A stretch of 64,000 nucleotides of DNA from Flavobacterium sp. 1 (GTDB taxonomy: Bacteria > Bacteroidota > Bacteroidia > Flavobacteriales > Flavobacteriaceae), in assembly GCF_002797935.1 (NCBI RefSeq), contig NZ_PGER01000001.1, positions 310,001-374,000 on the forward strand. The letters run 5' to 3'. A model generated the notes under the pieces. That model was not told where the DNA came from, made no database searches, and saw nothing but the letters and a program-made list of their open reading frames with translations. Made by a program: the position numbers and the translations under genes. How positions within the stretch are numbered: the first letter of the stretch is position 1; the number at the start of each line of letters is the position of its first letter. Below are positions 9,369 through 18,464 of the stretch, in pieces.

Positions 9369-12300
9369 TTACCTTTTTAGCGAAAAATGCCCTTTGGCCT
9401 CGCGTCCGTCTTCCAGTTTTATGGTATACCAATAATCATCGGCTGGCATTGGATTTCCGGTATAAGTTCCATCCCAGCCATTGCCAGAGGAGGCAACTTG
9501 TTTGATTAGTTTACCGAAACGGTCGTAAATAAAAATTTGTGCGCCAGTATTGAAGGTTTCATTTGCTCCTTTGATATTCCAATAATCATTATAACCATCA
9601 TTGTTAGGAGTAAAAAACTTGGGTATGCCAAGTACGGCAATGGTTTTTTTAATGATTCCGCATCCGTTTTTGTCACTAATATAGAGATCATGAATTCCGG
9701 GTGAAATATTATCGAAGTAATTGGATTCCTGAAATGGACCATTAGGTAAATCAATACTGTATTCGTAATTGCCTTGTCCCGAAACATTTGCAGTCATACT
9801 GTTAGAATCTGATAAATCTGAGATTGATACCGAGTTTAAATGGGCTATATCAGATGATGTTACGGTAATGGTTCGTGTTTTATCACAGCCTTTCTTGGTG
9901 GACACCATTACAGTGTAAGTGCCTTCTTCATTGACATCAAGAGTATAATTGTTTTCGTTTGGAATCGTTATGCCATCTTTTGACCAAATATAATTGTAAT
10001 TGCTAATTGGTGTGTTGTCTTCAATCCCAGCATTGAGAGTGATAAAAAAACTTGGTAAATTAGAGCAGACTAATTGATTTTCATCTTTATTAGCGTTAGT
10101 GTTAATATTAGGTTTTGGGTTTACAAGAAGAGTGATATAAGGACCTAACCCAAAACAGGCATTGTCTAAATTACTCTCAACTCGTATCCAAATTTCTTGT
10201 TGATTTGCTGTTGTATTTCTATAATTGGATGGGTTTTGAATTATATTGGTTTCTGCCAATGCATCGGCTTCATTTGCATAGAATTTTATGGTGTAGTTTG
10301 AGGAAGGCGAAGGCAGTAAGTTTTTAATATCTGTAGCTACAGCACTAAAATCAAATGCAGCTATACCATCTTTGTCATCATTCGCTGTATCAATAAAATC
10401 ATCACAAGTTTCAATAATTTTTTTGAAAGAAGAGCTGATTTGTGTGGTGGAGACAATTAGATTTAATTTAGCAATACTAAAACAGCCATTGGAGTTTTCT
10501 ACTCTTGTCCAAATGATATTATTTGCACTCGTAAAAGCAATAGGATTTGCAATACGTGTATTCGCATCTTTGGTATCTGCCCCTGTAAAAGTGGTATAAT
10601 AGCTAAAAGTTTCATTAGCATAATTGGCAGAGATAAAACTGTTTTTTTCGGTTATATTAAAATTAGAAATGCCATCTGTATCATCATCACATTGTATTAC
10701 CGTCACATGCTTAACTACTGGTAGAGCATAAATTGTTAATGAAGTTTCCGCAGAAGTTAAACCGCAAGAATTACCTATTTTTTTTAATTGGACTCTGTAT
10801 TTATAGCTGCTCATTGTATTTGTAACCTTTGATATTGTCAAGGTGCTTGTTGTGACATCAGAATAGATTGCATTGTTAGCAAGACTGTTCCAATTCACTC
10901 CGTCTGTAGATAATTGCCACTGATAGGTATTACCGCCATTATCTGTTAATTTGATTTTGGCGCTTTGTAATTCGCAAGTTGGAGTGGCTTGCGGTTGCGA
11001 GGTTATTACAATAGGAGCGGAAAGGATATAATTATTATTGGGGATGGTATAACCAACGCCACTGGTAATTTTGCCGTTTGCATTAACTGTAGGAGGAATG
11101 ACAGAACCTAAAATTCCATCTCCATTTGCATCCAGAAATCCTGCTTCAATTACATCATTGCATAAATCATTGTCACTGTCAGTTTCGGTGTAGTTTTTTA
11201 TATTATCGTCATCGGTATCCGCAACAATGTAGCCCAAAATGCCACTGTTGGGACTTGTTTCTAAGTAATCAGCGAGTCCATTGGTTCCAAAAGCTGTAGC
11301 GTCTAAAATTCCATTTTTATCAGTGTCTAAAGCTTTAATGCTGCCTGATTCTACTAAATCATATATTCCGTCATTATCACTGTCCAAATCCAGATAATTG
11401 GCTATGCCGTCATTGTCAGTATCAATTGGATTAGATACTGGCTCAAAAATTTCGTCCAATCCGTTTAGGTTAATGTCAGTATTGGATAGCGCTTTTGGAG
11501 TTTTTTGGTTTTCTGTACTATCAGGAATGCCGTCATTGTCTGAGTCTAAATCCAATTGATCCGGTATGCCATCACTGTCACTGTCTGTAGGAATGCAGGT
11601 TGCAGTAAGTTTGAAAGTTGTTTTGTTTCCAATGTTATCCAAAAGGTTCTTATGGGTGATTTTAATGGATTTGGTTTGGTAGGATTGAAATGAAAAAGTT
11701 CCGCTTCCCGCCGCAAGCGGAGTATTTCCGTTTAGTCTAAAACGAATTTCAAAAGAAGAAAACTGAGTTACTCCGCTTTCATAAATTCCATCATAATTGG
11801 TGTCAATTAATAGCTGATTGGTGGGATTCAAAACGGTTATGGTTTTATCTATATCTGAATTGATGATATATTCAGAATCAGTATTGAATAAATCGGTTGT
11901 ATTTGCTGTTGAAACATACTCTAAACTAAGATTTATGGGTTTTATAAAGTCTAATTTATAAGCTACCGAAAATCCTTTTCCTGCCATGACTTCAGTCACA
12001 AAACTACCATCTGAATTTCCTTTAAATGGAACTGGAGCTTCTGGTGTGGTATTGTTAAAAGAGCCTGTAAAAGAATTGGTGTAAGTTCCAACAGTTACAA
12101 CACCCAAACTTGGATTAGAACTGTCAATATTTTTGCTTCCGTAGGATTCAGTGCAATTTAATATTCCGTCATTGTCATAATCAACATCGATATTATCATT
12201 TGCTAAATCATTGTCATTATTTGTAGGACATTCACTAACAGGAATTTTATCTGAGAAAACATCACTGACACAGCCGGAAATACTTCCTTTTACCTGATAA

Positions 12301-13850
12301 AAACCAGGCTGGGTCGGTTTGTAATTATTGTATATTTCAGAAGGAATCAGAATGTCATTTTTGTACCATTGAAAAGTGTCATAAGATGATAATGTATTTA
12401 TTTTTAAGGAAACATTTGGAATACAAGAGGAAGTGGTGAGTGAAATTTTGCTTGAAACAATTTCGGGTTTTAAATCAAAACCAGAATAATAACCTCCGTA
12501 GGTTGCAGCACCATTAGTTCCAAAATAGGAAACATAGACCTGTTTGGTTGATCTTACAGCAATATTCCCAGATAAATTATTTATAGTGTACCGTACAAAA
12601 TTAGGATTTCCTGTAATAGTAGTTGGAGAATCAGTAATAGGGATATTGTTTAAAAAAACAGAAGCTCCGGATTCGGTTACAATATTTAAAACTCCCATTA
12701 GAGTTGTGTTTCCAATAGCTTGAATTTGCGGAATATTATCTACAGTATTGGGGGTTGAACAATTAATTGGAGGAACAAAAAATAAGTTTTGATTGGCTGG
12801 TGAAATTGACCCTCCTATACTTTGATAAGCAAATAAATTTTGGCTTGCCGTAATATACATATTGCTATTTATGTATTGGCTTCCGTCTAAAACAAGGTAT
12901 TCTCCACTATTGAGTGTTGCGATTGGAGCTGTTGTGTCTCCATTTAAAAAAATTTGCGTTTGGTCTGAATGTGCTACTAATAAAACACGCTCTAATTCAT
13001 TTGTTCCAATTCCTCTTACAAAAATATACTCCTTTCCTGTTTTTTCTAAGGGAACAATTTGGTCAAAACCTACATCTCTTCCTACAGGCAGACTTACTCC
13101 ATTTTGGATTCTTACTTCTTTACTGTTGCTGCCGCCAAATGAACCAGAGTTTACAACAACAGGTTTGTCTGATTGAACTAATGCACCAATTATTTTTGAA
13201 CTATTGGATACGAGACCATCATCAAAATAATTTTGTAAAGCCAAGACATAACTTTCATTTTTATTAAGAGTAACAGTAATTGGACCAGTAACGCTTGGCC
13301 TGTTTAAAAGTCTAGTTCCGTTTTGAAGATTTGAAATGATAATTTTTGTCCCGTTTTCGGTAGCAAGTATCGAGGCAAAGTTCAGTAATGTTGGATCAAG
13401 AAGAGGATTCAGCATGGCACCTAGTCTAAAAGTGGTTCCTAGTGCGCTGTTTCCTTTGGAAACCAAACCTCCGGCGTGATTATAACTGCCATTTCCTAAA
13501 CCAGAATTGACCCTGACGCTCACATATATTAAATCTTCGGCTTCTATTACATACCCTTTATTGGCTATAATTCCTGTTATTGTTGCTGGAGTAAATAATT
13601 GGGTATTATCACCGGTTCCAATAGTATACCGATAAGGATTAGTGCTGTTTACGGTTCCAGAAATCACATTTCCGCCATTGGCTATGATTTTAAAATTTAC
13701 ATTTACAAGACTCGGTGTTGAAATGTATAAATAGTGATCTTCTGCTAATGCTTGTGCTGCAACTAAAGGCGGTATGTAATGGGTTTTGCTAAATTGGGCA
13801 AAACAGTTTATAGTTAAAAGAATAAAAAATAAGTGTAATTTTTTTTTCAT
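9369..13850 (-). CDS. Giant secreted T9SS type B protein with TSP3-like repeats
   Basis: A 1,493-residue surface protein with an N-terminal signal peptide (INCFAQ). The first ~450 residues resemble the IgGFc-binding-protein N-terminal domain found in bacterial adhesins. Residues about 540-560 and 750-920 hold Asp-rich, calcium-binding thrombospondin-3-like repeats such as DSDNDGIPD and LDLDSDNDGIYD. Ig-like segments follow. The C-terminus is the gliding-motility-associated type B sorting domain: FFTPNNDGYNDYW, IFIYDRFGKLIKQ, GNGWDGTY, ADDYWYTI, GHFSLKR. It is probably exported by the type IX secretion system and attached to the cell surface; adhesion is a likely but unproven role. Its start is 20 bp after the stop of a second T9SS type B gene. 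Confidence 0.93.
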   Translation of the reverse strand: MKKKLHLFFILLTINCFAQFSKTHYIPPLVAAQALAEDHYLYISTPSLVNVNFKIIANGGNVISGTVNSTNPYRYTIGTGDNTQLFTPATITGIIANKGYVIEAEDLIYVSVRVNSGLGNGSYNHAGGLVSKGNSALGTTFRLGAMLNPLLDPTLLNFASILATENGTKIIISNLQNGTRLLNRPSVTGPITVTLNKNESYVLALQNYFDDGLVSNSSKIIGALVQSDKPVVVNSGSFGGSNSKEVRIQNGVSLPVGRDVGFDQIVPLEKTGKEYIFVRGIGTNELERVLLVAHSDQTQIFLNGDTTAPIATLNSGEYLVLDGSQYINSNMYITASQNLFAYQSIGGSISPANQNLFFVPPINCSTPNTVDNIPQIQAIGNTTLMGVLNIVTESGASVFLNNIPITDSPTTITGNPNFVRYTINNLSGNIAVRSTKQVYVSYFGTNGAATYGGYYSGFDLKPEIVSSKISLTTSSCIPNVSLKINTLSSYDTFQWYKNDILIPSEIYNNYKPTQPGFYQVKGSISGCVSDVFSDKIPVSECPTNNDNDLANDNIDVDYDNDGILNCTESYGSKNIDSSNPSLGVVTVGTYTNSFTGSFNNTTPEAPVPFKGNSDGSFVTEVMAGKGFSVAYKLDFIKPINLSLEYVSTANTTDLFNTDSEYIINSDIDKTITVLNPTNQLLIDTNYDGIYESGVTQFSSFEIRFRLNGNTPLAAGSGTFSFQSYQTKSIKITHKNLLDNIGNKTTFKLTATCIPTDSDSDGIPDQLDLDSDNDGIPDSTENQKTPKALSNTDINLNGLDEIFEPVSNPIDTDNDGIANYLDLDSDNDGIYDLVESGSIKALDTDKNGILDATAFGTNGLADYLETSPNSGILGYIVADTDDDNIKNYTETDSDNDLCNDVIEAGFLDANGDGILGSVIPPTVNANGKITSGVGYTIPNNNYILSAPIVITSQPQATPTCELQSAKIKLTDNGGNTYQWQLSTDGVNWNSLANNAIYSDVTTSTLTISKVTNTMSSYKYRVQLKKIGNSCGLTSAETSLTIYALPVVKHVTVIQCDDDTDGISNFNITEKNSFISANYANETFSYYTTFTGADTKDANTRIANPIAFTSANNIIWTRVENSNGCFSIAKLNLIVSTTQISSSFKKIIETCDDFIDTANDDKDGIAAFDFSAVATDIKNLLPSPSSNYTIKFYANEADALAETNIIQNPSNYRNTTANQQEIWIRVESNLDNACFGLGPYITLLVNPKPNINTNANKDENQLVCSNLPSFFITLNAGIEDNTPISNYNYIWSKDGITIPNENNYTLDVNEEGTYTVMVSTKKGCDKTRTITVTSSDIAHLNSVSISDLSDSNSMTANVSGQGNYEYSIDLPNGPFQESNYFDNISPGIHDLYISDKNGCGIIKKTIAVLGIPKFFTPNNDGYNDYWNIKGANETFNTGAQIFIYDRFGKLIKQVASSGNGWDGTYTGNPMPADDYWYTIKLEDGREAKGHFSLKR

Positions 13851-13870
13851 CAGATATAAATATTTTAAAA

Positions 13871-16210
13871 CTACCTCTTTAAAGAGAAATGTCCTTTCAT
13901 TGTTTTTCCATCATCGAAATTTATAACAAACCAATAATCATCAGCAGGTAATTCTTTTCCGTTAAATGTGCCATTCCAGCCATTACCAGTAGCATCCAGC
14001 TGTTTTATTAGTTTTCCATAACGATCAAAAATAGTTATGGCAGATTTTGGAAAGACATCTAAATTTTTTATTTTCCAAGTATCATTGTAACCATCATTGT
14101 TTGGAGTAAAAAAACGGGGGTAATCAAGTACATAAACTTTGTATGAAGCGGATGTGCCGCAACCATTTTTGTCTCTCGCAGCAACCCAATAGGTTCCTGC
14201 CTCCAAGCCATTGAAAATTGGGCTGTCCTGATAAAAATTTCCGTCTAATGAAAATTCAAAATTTCCATTGCCAATATAGTGAATTGAAACCATATTTTCG
14301 GCGCCAGCAAAATTATTAACTTTTACATCGGTAATTGTTGCTATTCCAGAAGATTTTACAGTATACTCTTTGGTTTGCTGACAGCCTTGGGCATTTGTAA
14401 CGGTAACGGTGTACTGACCAGGTGCTGTCACAGTAGTTGTATTGGTTTTGTCTCCATTGCTCCACAAATAGTCAGCATAACCGCTATCGACAGTTAAAAC
14501 TGCATTAGAGCCGTCACATAAAAATGAAGCGGTGTCTTCAAAATTTGAAGGTTCGAATGTATGAATGATAATGGTTTCCGGAGTGATTTTGTAACAATCT
14601 GTGCCGTTTACAATTCTTGCATAAATTATCTGCTGTTTTGGGACTGTATTAGTGAAAAGATTGGGTAATTGATTCTTTTGCAGAATAGCATCAGTTTGAG
14701 CTGCATAATATTCGACGATTAATCCAGCTGGCAGTCCGTTAGTGATTTGAGGGGTAATTTTTGCGTTTAAATCAACTTGGGTAATTCCATCCTGCAATGC
14801 ATCTGTGTCACAAGTTTCAATTGGATTTTGAGGTGTGATGGGGTTATTGGATATTGCTAAAGCTAACTGAGCATAATTGACACATCCAAATTCATTATTT
14901 ACTCGTGCAAACAGCGTTTGATTGACCGTTGTATTTTTGAAAGAAGTTGGATTTGATATTGGGTTAATTTTTCCTTGAGCATTAGCTAATGAAGTGTAAT
15001 AAGTCAAATTTGTTAGTTTTGGATTATTATTTTTAATTACATTATCCATTTTAGTTAAATCAAAAATAGTAATGCCGTCACCATTATCATCACATTGATA
15101 TAAAGTAACATTATTTAATATAATTTGAGGAGCATACTCAATTCTTACTTCATCTTCGGCAGTACAAATTGATGGAAATAAAGTGACTTTTACTTTATAA
15201 GTCCCAGTGCCATTAATAGTTAATGATGGTTTTGTTTCTCCGGGAATTGGAGTTGCTGAACCGTCTTTATACCATTCGTATGTATAACTGGCTGATAGTT
15301 TGGTGTCTATCAGATAGTTTTCGCCAAAACAAATAGGATTGTTGTCTGTAGCAGTGCGGTCTGATCCTAAATCCATTTTTGCTGAGAAACTTCCCGCTTC
15401 CAAGAAAACAGCTGAATCATAATATTCTGGACCATCATCTGCAATTACTAATTTTATATGATAGGTTTTTCCAGCGATTACTTCGGTTTGTGCATTCAGT
15501 TTTATAGTTTGGCCACTATAATTGGTTGGACTTGTGTTGCTGTTAAAACCGTTAAAATACGTTTCGTTAATTGAATTACATCCGGGGTGGGTAATATTTT
15601 GTGAATCTATGACCGAATTTATAATTGGGTGAATATTCTTTGAAGAAACGGGAATATTAGTGCCTGGGATAACCGCAATGTTTTTATAATCACTTGAGCT
15701 TCCTTTTTCTTTAATTAAAAAAGCAAAACCATCCGAGAAATCACAAGGAAAATAAGATTGATATTCATTGGAAGCAAAAATGTAATTAAAGCTGATGAAA
15801 TTTGTCAAGGGAATAAAATCAAATTCAAGGACAGTTGCATTTACACTTTTTATACCCAATATTCGATCCAAATCGGCATCGCCAACCCATAATTTGTTAC
15901 CGCCTCCACTTTGATTACTTATATAAGGGCCTATTGCAGTTTTGCTATTGAAAGTACTTAATAATACGCCTTCTTTAAGTGAAAAATTACTGCTTCCAGC
16001 ATTGAAATATCCATAGCTGTTTTGTCCAAGAGTAAAAGTATTGCCACTTGCATTAAATTCAGAAACATTGGCACAACTGCTATTTACCAAAACATTTTCA
16101 ATTAATTCTTGAGCTGATTTGGTATCATCGACAGTAATAACTTGAGCATCTGCAATACCCAAGTTAAACAAAAGAACAGCTAGTGTCAGTAATTTTTTTG
16201 AAGGATTCAT
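13871..16210 (-). CDS. Choice-of-anchor L domain protein with T9SS type B sorting domain
   Basis: A 779-residue secreted protein. The signal peptide MNPSKKLLTLAVLLFNLGIA is followed by a choice-of-anchor L domain at roughly 20-270 (AQELIENVLVNSSC, FNYIFASNEYQ, DGFAFLI). Ig-like or PKD-like repeats fill the middle. The C-terminal sorting domain reads FFTPNNDGYNDTW, IFDRYGKLIKQ, GNGWNGTF, ADDYWFVI, GHFSLKR, closely matching its neighbour. The ATG at 16210 is preferred over an upstream TTG at 16219; a TATCTTTG -7-like box at 16217-16224 overlaps that TTG, so a transcript from it would be nearly leaderless. Exported by T9SS by family knowledge; its ligand is unknown. Confidence 0.93.
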   Translation of the reverse strand: MNPSKKLLTLAVLLFNLGIADAQVITVDDTKSAQELIENVLVNSSCANVSEFNASGNTFTLGQNSYGYFNAGSSNFSLKEGVLLSTFNSKTAIGPYISNQSGGGNKLWVGDADLDRILGIKSVNATVLEFDFIPLTNFISFNYIFASNEYQSYFPCDFSDGFAFLIKEKGSSSDYKNIAVIPGTNIPVSSKNIHPIINSVIDSQNITHPGCNSINETYFNGFNSNTSPTNYSGQTIKLNAQTEVIAGKTYHIKLVIADDGPEYYDSAVFLEAGSFSAKMDLGSDRTATDNNPICFGENYLIDTKLSASYTYEWYKDGSATPIPGETKPSLTINGTGTYKVKVTLFPSICTAEDEVRIEYAPQIILNNVTLYQCDDNGDGITIFDLTKMDNVIKNNNPKLTNLTYYTSLANAQGKINPISNPTSFKNTTVNQTLFARVNNEFGCVNYAQLALAISNNPITPQNPIETCDTDALQDGITQVDLNAKITPQITNGLPAGLIVEYYAAQTDAILQKNQLPNLFTNTVPKQQIIYARIVNGTDCYKITPETIIIHTFEPSNFEDTASFLCDGSNAVLTVDSGYADYLWSNGDKTNTTTVTAPGQYTVTVTNAQGCQQTKEYTVKSSGIATITDVKVNNFAGAENMVSIHYIGNGNFEFSLDGNFYQDSPIFNGLEAGTYWVAARDKNGCGTSASYKVYVLDYPRFFTPNNDGYNDTWKIKNLDVFPKSAITIFDRYGKLIKQLDATGNGWNGTFNGKELPADDYWFVINFDDGKTMKGHFSLKR

Positions 16211-16224
16211 GGTATACAAAGATA

Positions 16225-17061
16225 CTACAAATCCCTGTTTTTTAAAATTCTATAAGATAGTAATAGAAAAATAGCTGTCCAGCATAAAACGATTGTAATG
16301 TCAAAAAAGTGTACGCTATAATCTTTGATGTTTTCGACTCCCATTTGTGTACCAATTGATTTAACAAGGGAGGTTCTAGATAAGGGTTCAACAATCAGAT
16401 TTGACATCGCTTCCAAAGGGAAGAACTGGGTGATGTAGCTTGCAGTTTTGCCTTCTGGGAAGAGACGAAAGTTCAAAAATGCTTTTGCGATTCCTTCTAT
16501 TATGCTCCAAACCAAAAGGAAACCTAATGCAAATGCTGATCTCTTTACTAATATCCCCAAGAACAAACAGAAAGAGAAAAATCCAACCAGTTTTACAAAA
16601 AAAGCTAAAAGATAATCCAAATCCGAGAAAACAATGCTTAGTTCTGTATAAGAGGAAAAACTATAGCCAAGAATTAACGTCATTATAAAAACAAAAACTG
16701 TAGAGCATAGCGAGAACAGAACTATGGTCACAAATTTTGAAAGGATGAATTCTTTTTTGCTCAATCCGTCAATAAGGTTTTGTTTTAAAGTGCCATAACT
16801 GTATTCATTTGCCATCATCGAGACAATTACGATGGCCAAAAAGAGTTTTAAAAAAGCAGCAACATAGGTGTTGAAATGCCAGATATAAGGGAAATTAAAA
16901 ATTCCCATTTCGGCAACCTGAAAATGAAGTGCCCCAAATTCAAATTTTATGGAGGCTATCAAAGCAATAAAAGAAAGTAATATAAAATAAGTCAAAGTCA
17001 ATACACGGCTGGCTTTGTTTAGCCAAATTTTTTGTAATTCTATAGAGAGTAATCGTTTCAT
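16225..17061 (-). CDS. ABC-2 type transporter permease
   Basis: A 278-residue membrane protein with about six hydrophobic helices and an N-terminal cytoplasmic start MKRLLSIELQKIW typical of ABC-2 permeases. The segment MANEYSYGTLKQNLIDGLSKKEF between helices 2 and 3 is the coupling-region signature of this family. It forms an export complex with the ATPase encoded 91 bp upstream on the same strand. The substrate cannot be told from the sequence. Confidence 0.88.
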   Translation of the reverse strand: MKRLLSIELQKIWLNKASRVLTLTYFILLSFIALIASIKFEFGALHFQVAEMGIFNFPYIWHFNTYVAAFLKLFLAIVIVSMMANEYSYGTLKQNLIDGLSKKEFILSKFVTIVLFSLCSTVFVFIMTLILGYSFSSYTELSIVFSDLDYLLAFFVKLVGFFSFCLFLGILVKRSAFALGFLLVWSIIEGIAKAFLNFRLFPEGKTASYITQFFPLEAMSNLIVEPLSRTSLVKSIGTQMGVENIKDYSVHFFDITIVLCWTAIFLLLSYRILKNRDL

Positions 17062-17152
17062 ATTGGAGAGTGATTAGTGAATAGCGCTTAGTGATTAGTC
17101 GAAAAAGTCCTTAACGTTATTATTGTTTTTTGCTATTGAAATTGATTTTTTG

Positions 17153-18046
17153 TTATTGTTTCGTTAATTCTAAAAACTGTTCTTCCAAGCTGTTTTTTCG
17201 TTTTACCAAATGACTCAAACAAATATTATTTGCAAACAGATACTGATTCAAATCTTTTGATTCTAAATTTGCTTTTAGGTAAACCAAAACTTTTGCATCG
17301 GCTGCTGTGATTTTATCTACGGAAGGATGAGCCTGTAAAATGCGGATTAAATTTTCGGTATCATCAGCCTGCAGTTCGAAGAAACCTTCATTAGACGAAA
17401 CGCCATCAACAGGACCAGAATAAAGCACTTGGCCTTTTCTTAAAACCAATACATGCGAACATACTTTTTCAACTTCGTCTAATAGGTGAGAAGCCAATAA
17501 AATGGTAGTTCCTTTGGAAGCAATTTTTTTGATAATGTCTCTGATTTGGTGGATTCCCTGCGGATCCAATCCGTTTGTTGGTTCGTCTAGAATCAAAATT
17601 TCAGGATCATTCAATAAGGCCGAAGCAATCGCTAATCGCTGTTTCATACCTAGAGAAAATGTGCTGAATTTGCTGTTTTTTCTTTCGGTCAAACCTACCA
17701 ATTCCAGTTTTTCATCTACTTTAGAGTAATCAATATTTTTTATTTTGCAGACCAATTTCAGGTTTTGTTCAGCAGTCATATAGGGATAAAAGTTGGGTCT
17801 TTCAATAATAGCTCCCACTTTTTTTAAAGCTTCGTGCGTTTGAAGATTACCGCCAAACCAACTGTATTCTCCCGAAGTTTTGTTCACTACATTAAGAATA
17901 ATGCCTAGAGTAGTTGATTTTCCGCTTCCATTTGGCCCCAGAATACCATAGACATTGCCTTTTGTTATTTCTAATGAAACATTTTTTAAAGCTTGAAGGC
18001 CTCCATAACGCTTGTTGAGATTCTGAATTGAAAGTATTGTTTCCAA
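17153..18046 (-). CDS. ABC transporter ATP-binding protein
   Basis: A 297-residue ABC ATPase. Walker A is GPNGSGKST (residues 37-45), the signature motif is FSLGMKQRL, Walker B is LILDEPTNGLDP and the switch histidine lies in LLASHLLDEV. The C-terminal ~80 residues form the accessory region often seen in DrrA/NatA-like exporters. It pairs with the ABC-2 permease downstream. The short intergenic region between the two holds tandem GTGATTAG-like words. Confidence 0.93.
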   Translation of the reverse strand: METILSIQNLNKRYGGLQALKNVSLEITKGNVYGILGPNGSGKSTTLGIILNVVNKTSGEYSWFGGNLQTHEALKKVGAIIERPNFYPYMTAEQNLKLVCKIKNIDYSKVDEKLELVGLTERKNSKFSTFSLGMKQRLAIASALLNDPEILILDEPTNGLDPQGIHQIRDIIKKIASKGTTILLASHLLDEVEKVCSHVLVLRKGQVLYSGPVDGVSSNEGFFELQADDTENLIRILQAHPSVDKITAADAKVLVYLKANLESKDLNQYLFANNICLSHLVKRKNSLEEQFLELTKQ

Positions 18047-18168
18047 AGTATATCGTTTTTTGTATAGGACGAGCTAATTTGTTTTTTGTTACTCATGCCG
18101 TTGATTTTTTGTCGTTTAATTCTAAACAGCAATATTTCGATTTATTTCATCAGTTCATTTAAGTTCAT

Positions 18169-18296
18169 GTGGGCGTGACCCTCAAAAAAGTCGGGTCGGG
18201 CTTTCCGTTCCCGCTTTTTTTCTTTATCAATTGCCTCGGGTTTAAACCCGAGGCAATTGATAAAGAAAAAAGAGCTCCACTTTAATCCCTCACGCA
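18169..18296. repeat. Intergenic inverted-repeat element, copy A
   Basis: The 18047-18464 gene-free stretch is occupied by this element. Its centre, 18216-18271, is a perfect 56-bp palindrome (two 28-bp arms, centre TTT/AAA, core CCTCGGGTTTAAACCCGAGG). The flanks read GGTCGGGCTTTCCGTT on the left and CTCCACTTTAATCCCTCACG on the right. The reverse complement of 21980-22078 carries matching flanks around a different central hairpin, so both belong to one repeat family. I associate such elements with Flavobacterium genomes, but only the two copies here are seen. Confidence 0.8.
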
Positions 18297-18464
18297 AAAA
18301 AACTCGTGATAAATAAGAGAATGTTATTTGTTTTAGAAAAATGCATTTTTAGTTCATGATATTTTAAAAGCATGCCTTTTGTATTCAAATTTTAATGATT
18401 TTTATGGCGTCACACCTAGAATATACAAGGGTTTTAATGTAAATTTGTAACAAATGTATTCAAA

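Noticed and set aside
12862..13267. Two overlapping plus-strand ORFs of 104 and 117 codons within the giant T9SS gene
   Set aside because: They are shadows of a well-supported minus-strand gene and have no recognisable domain or start context.
18216..18271. Perfect 56-bp palindrome as a plain Rho-independent terminator
   Set aside because: It is far from the 3' end of a gene on either strand, and is part of a larger repeat element with a relative at 21980-22078.
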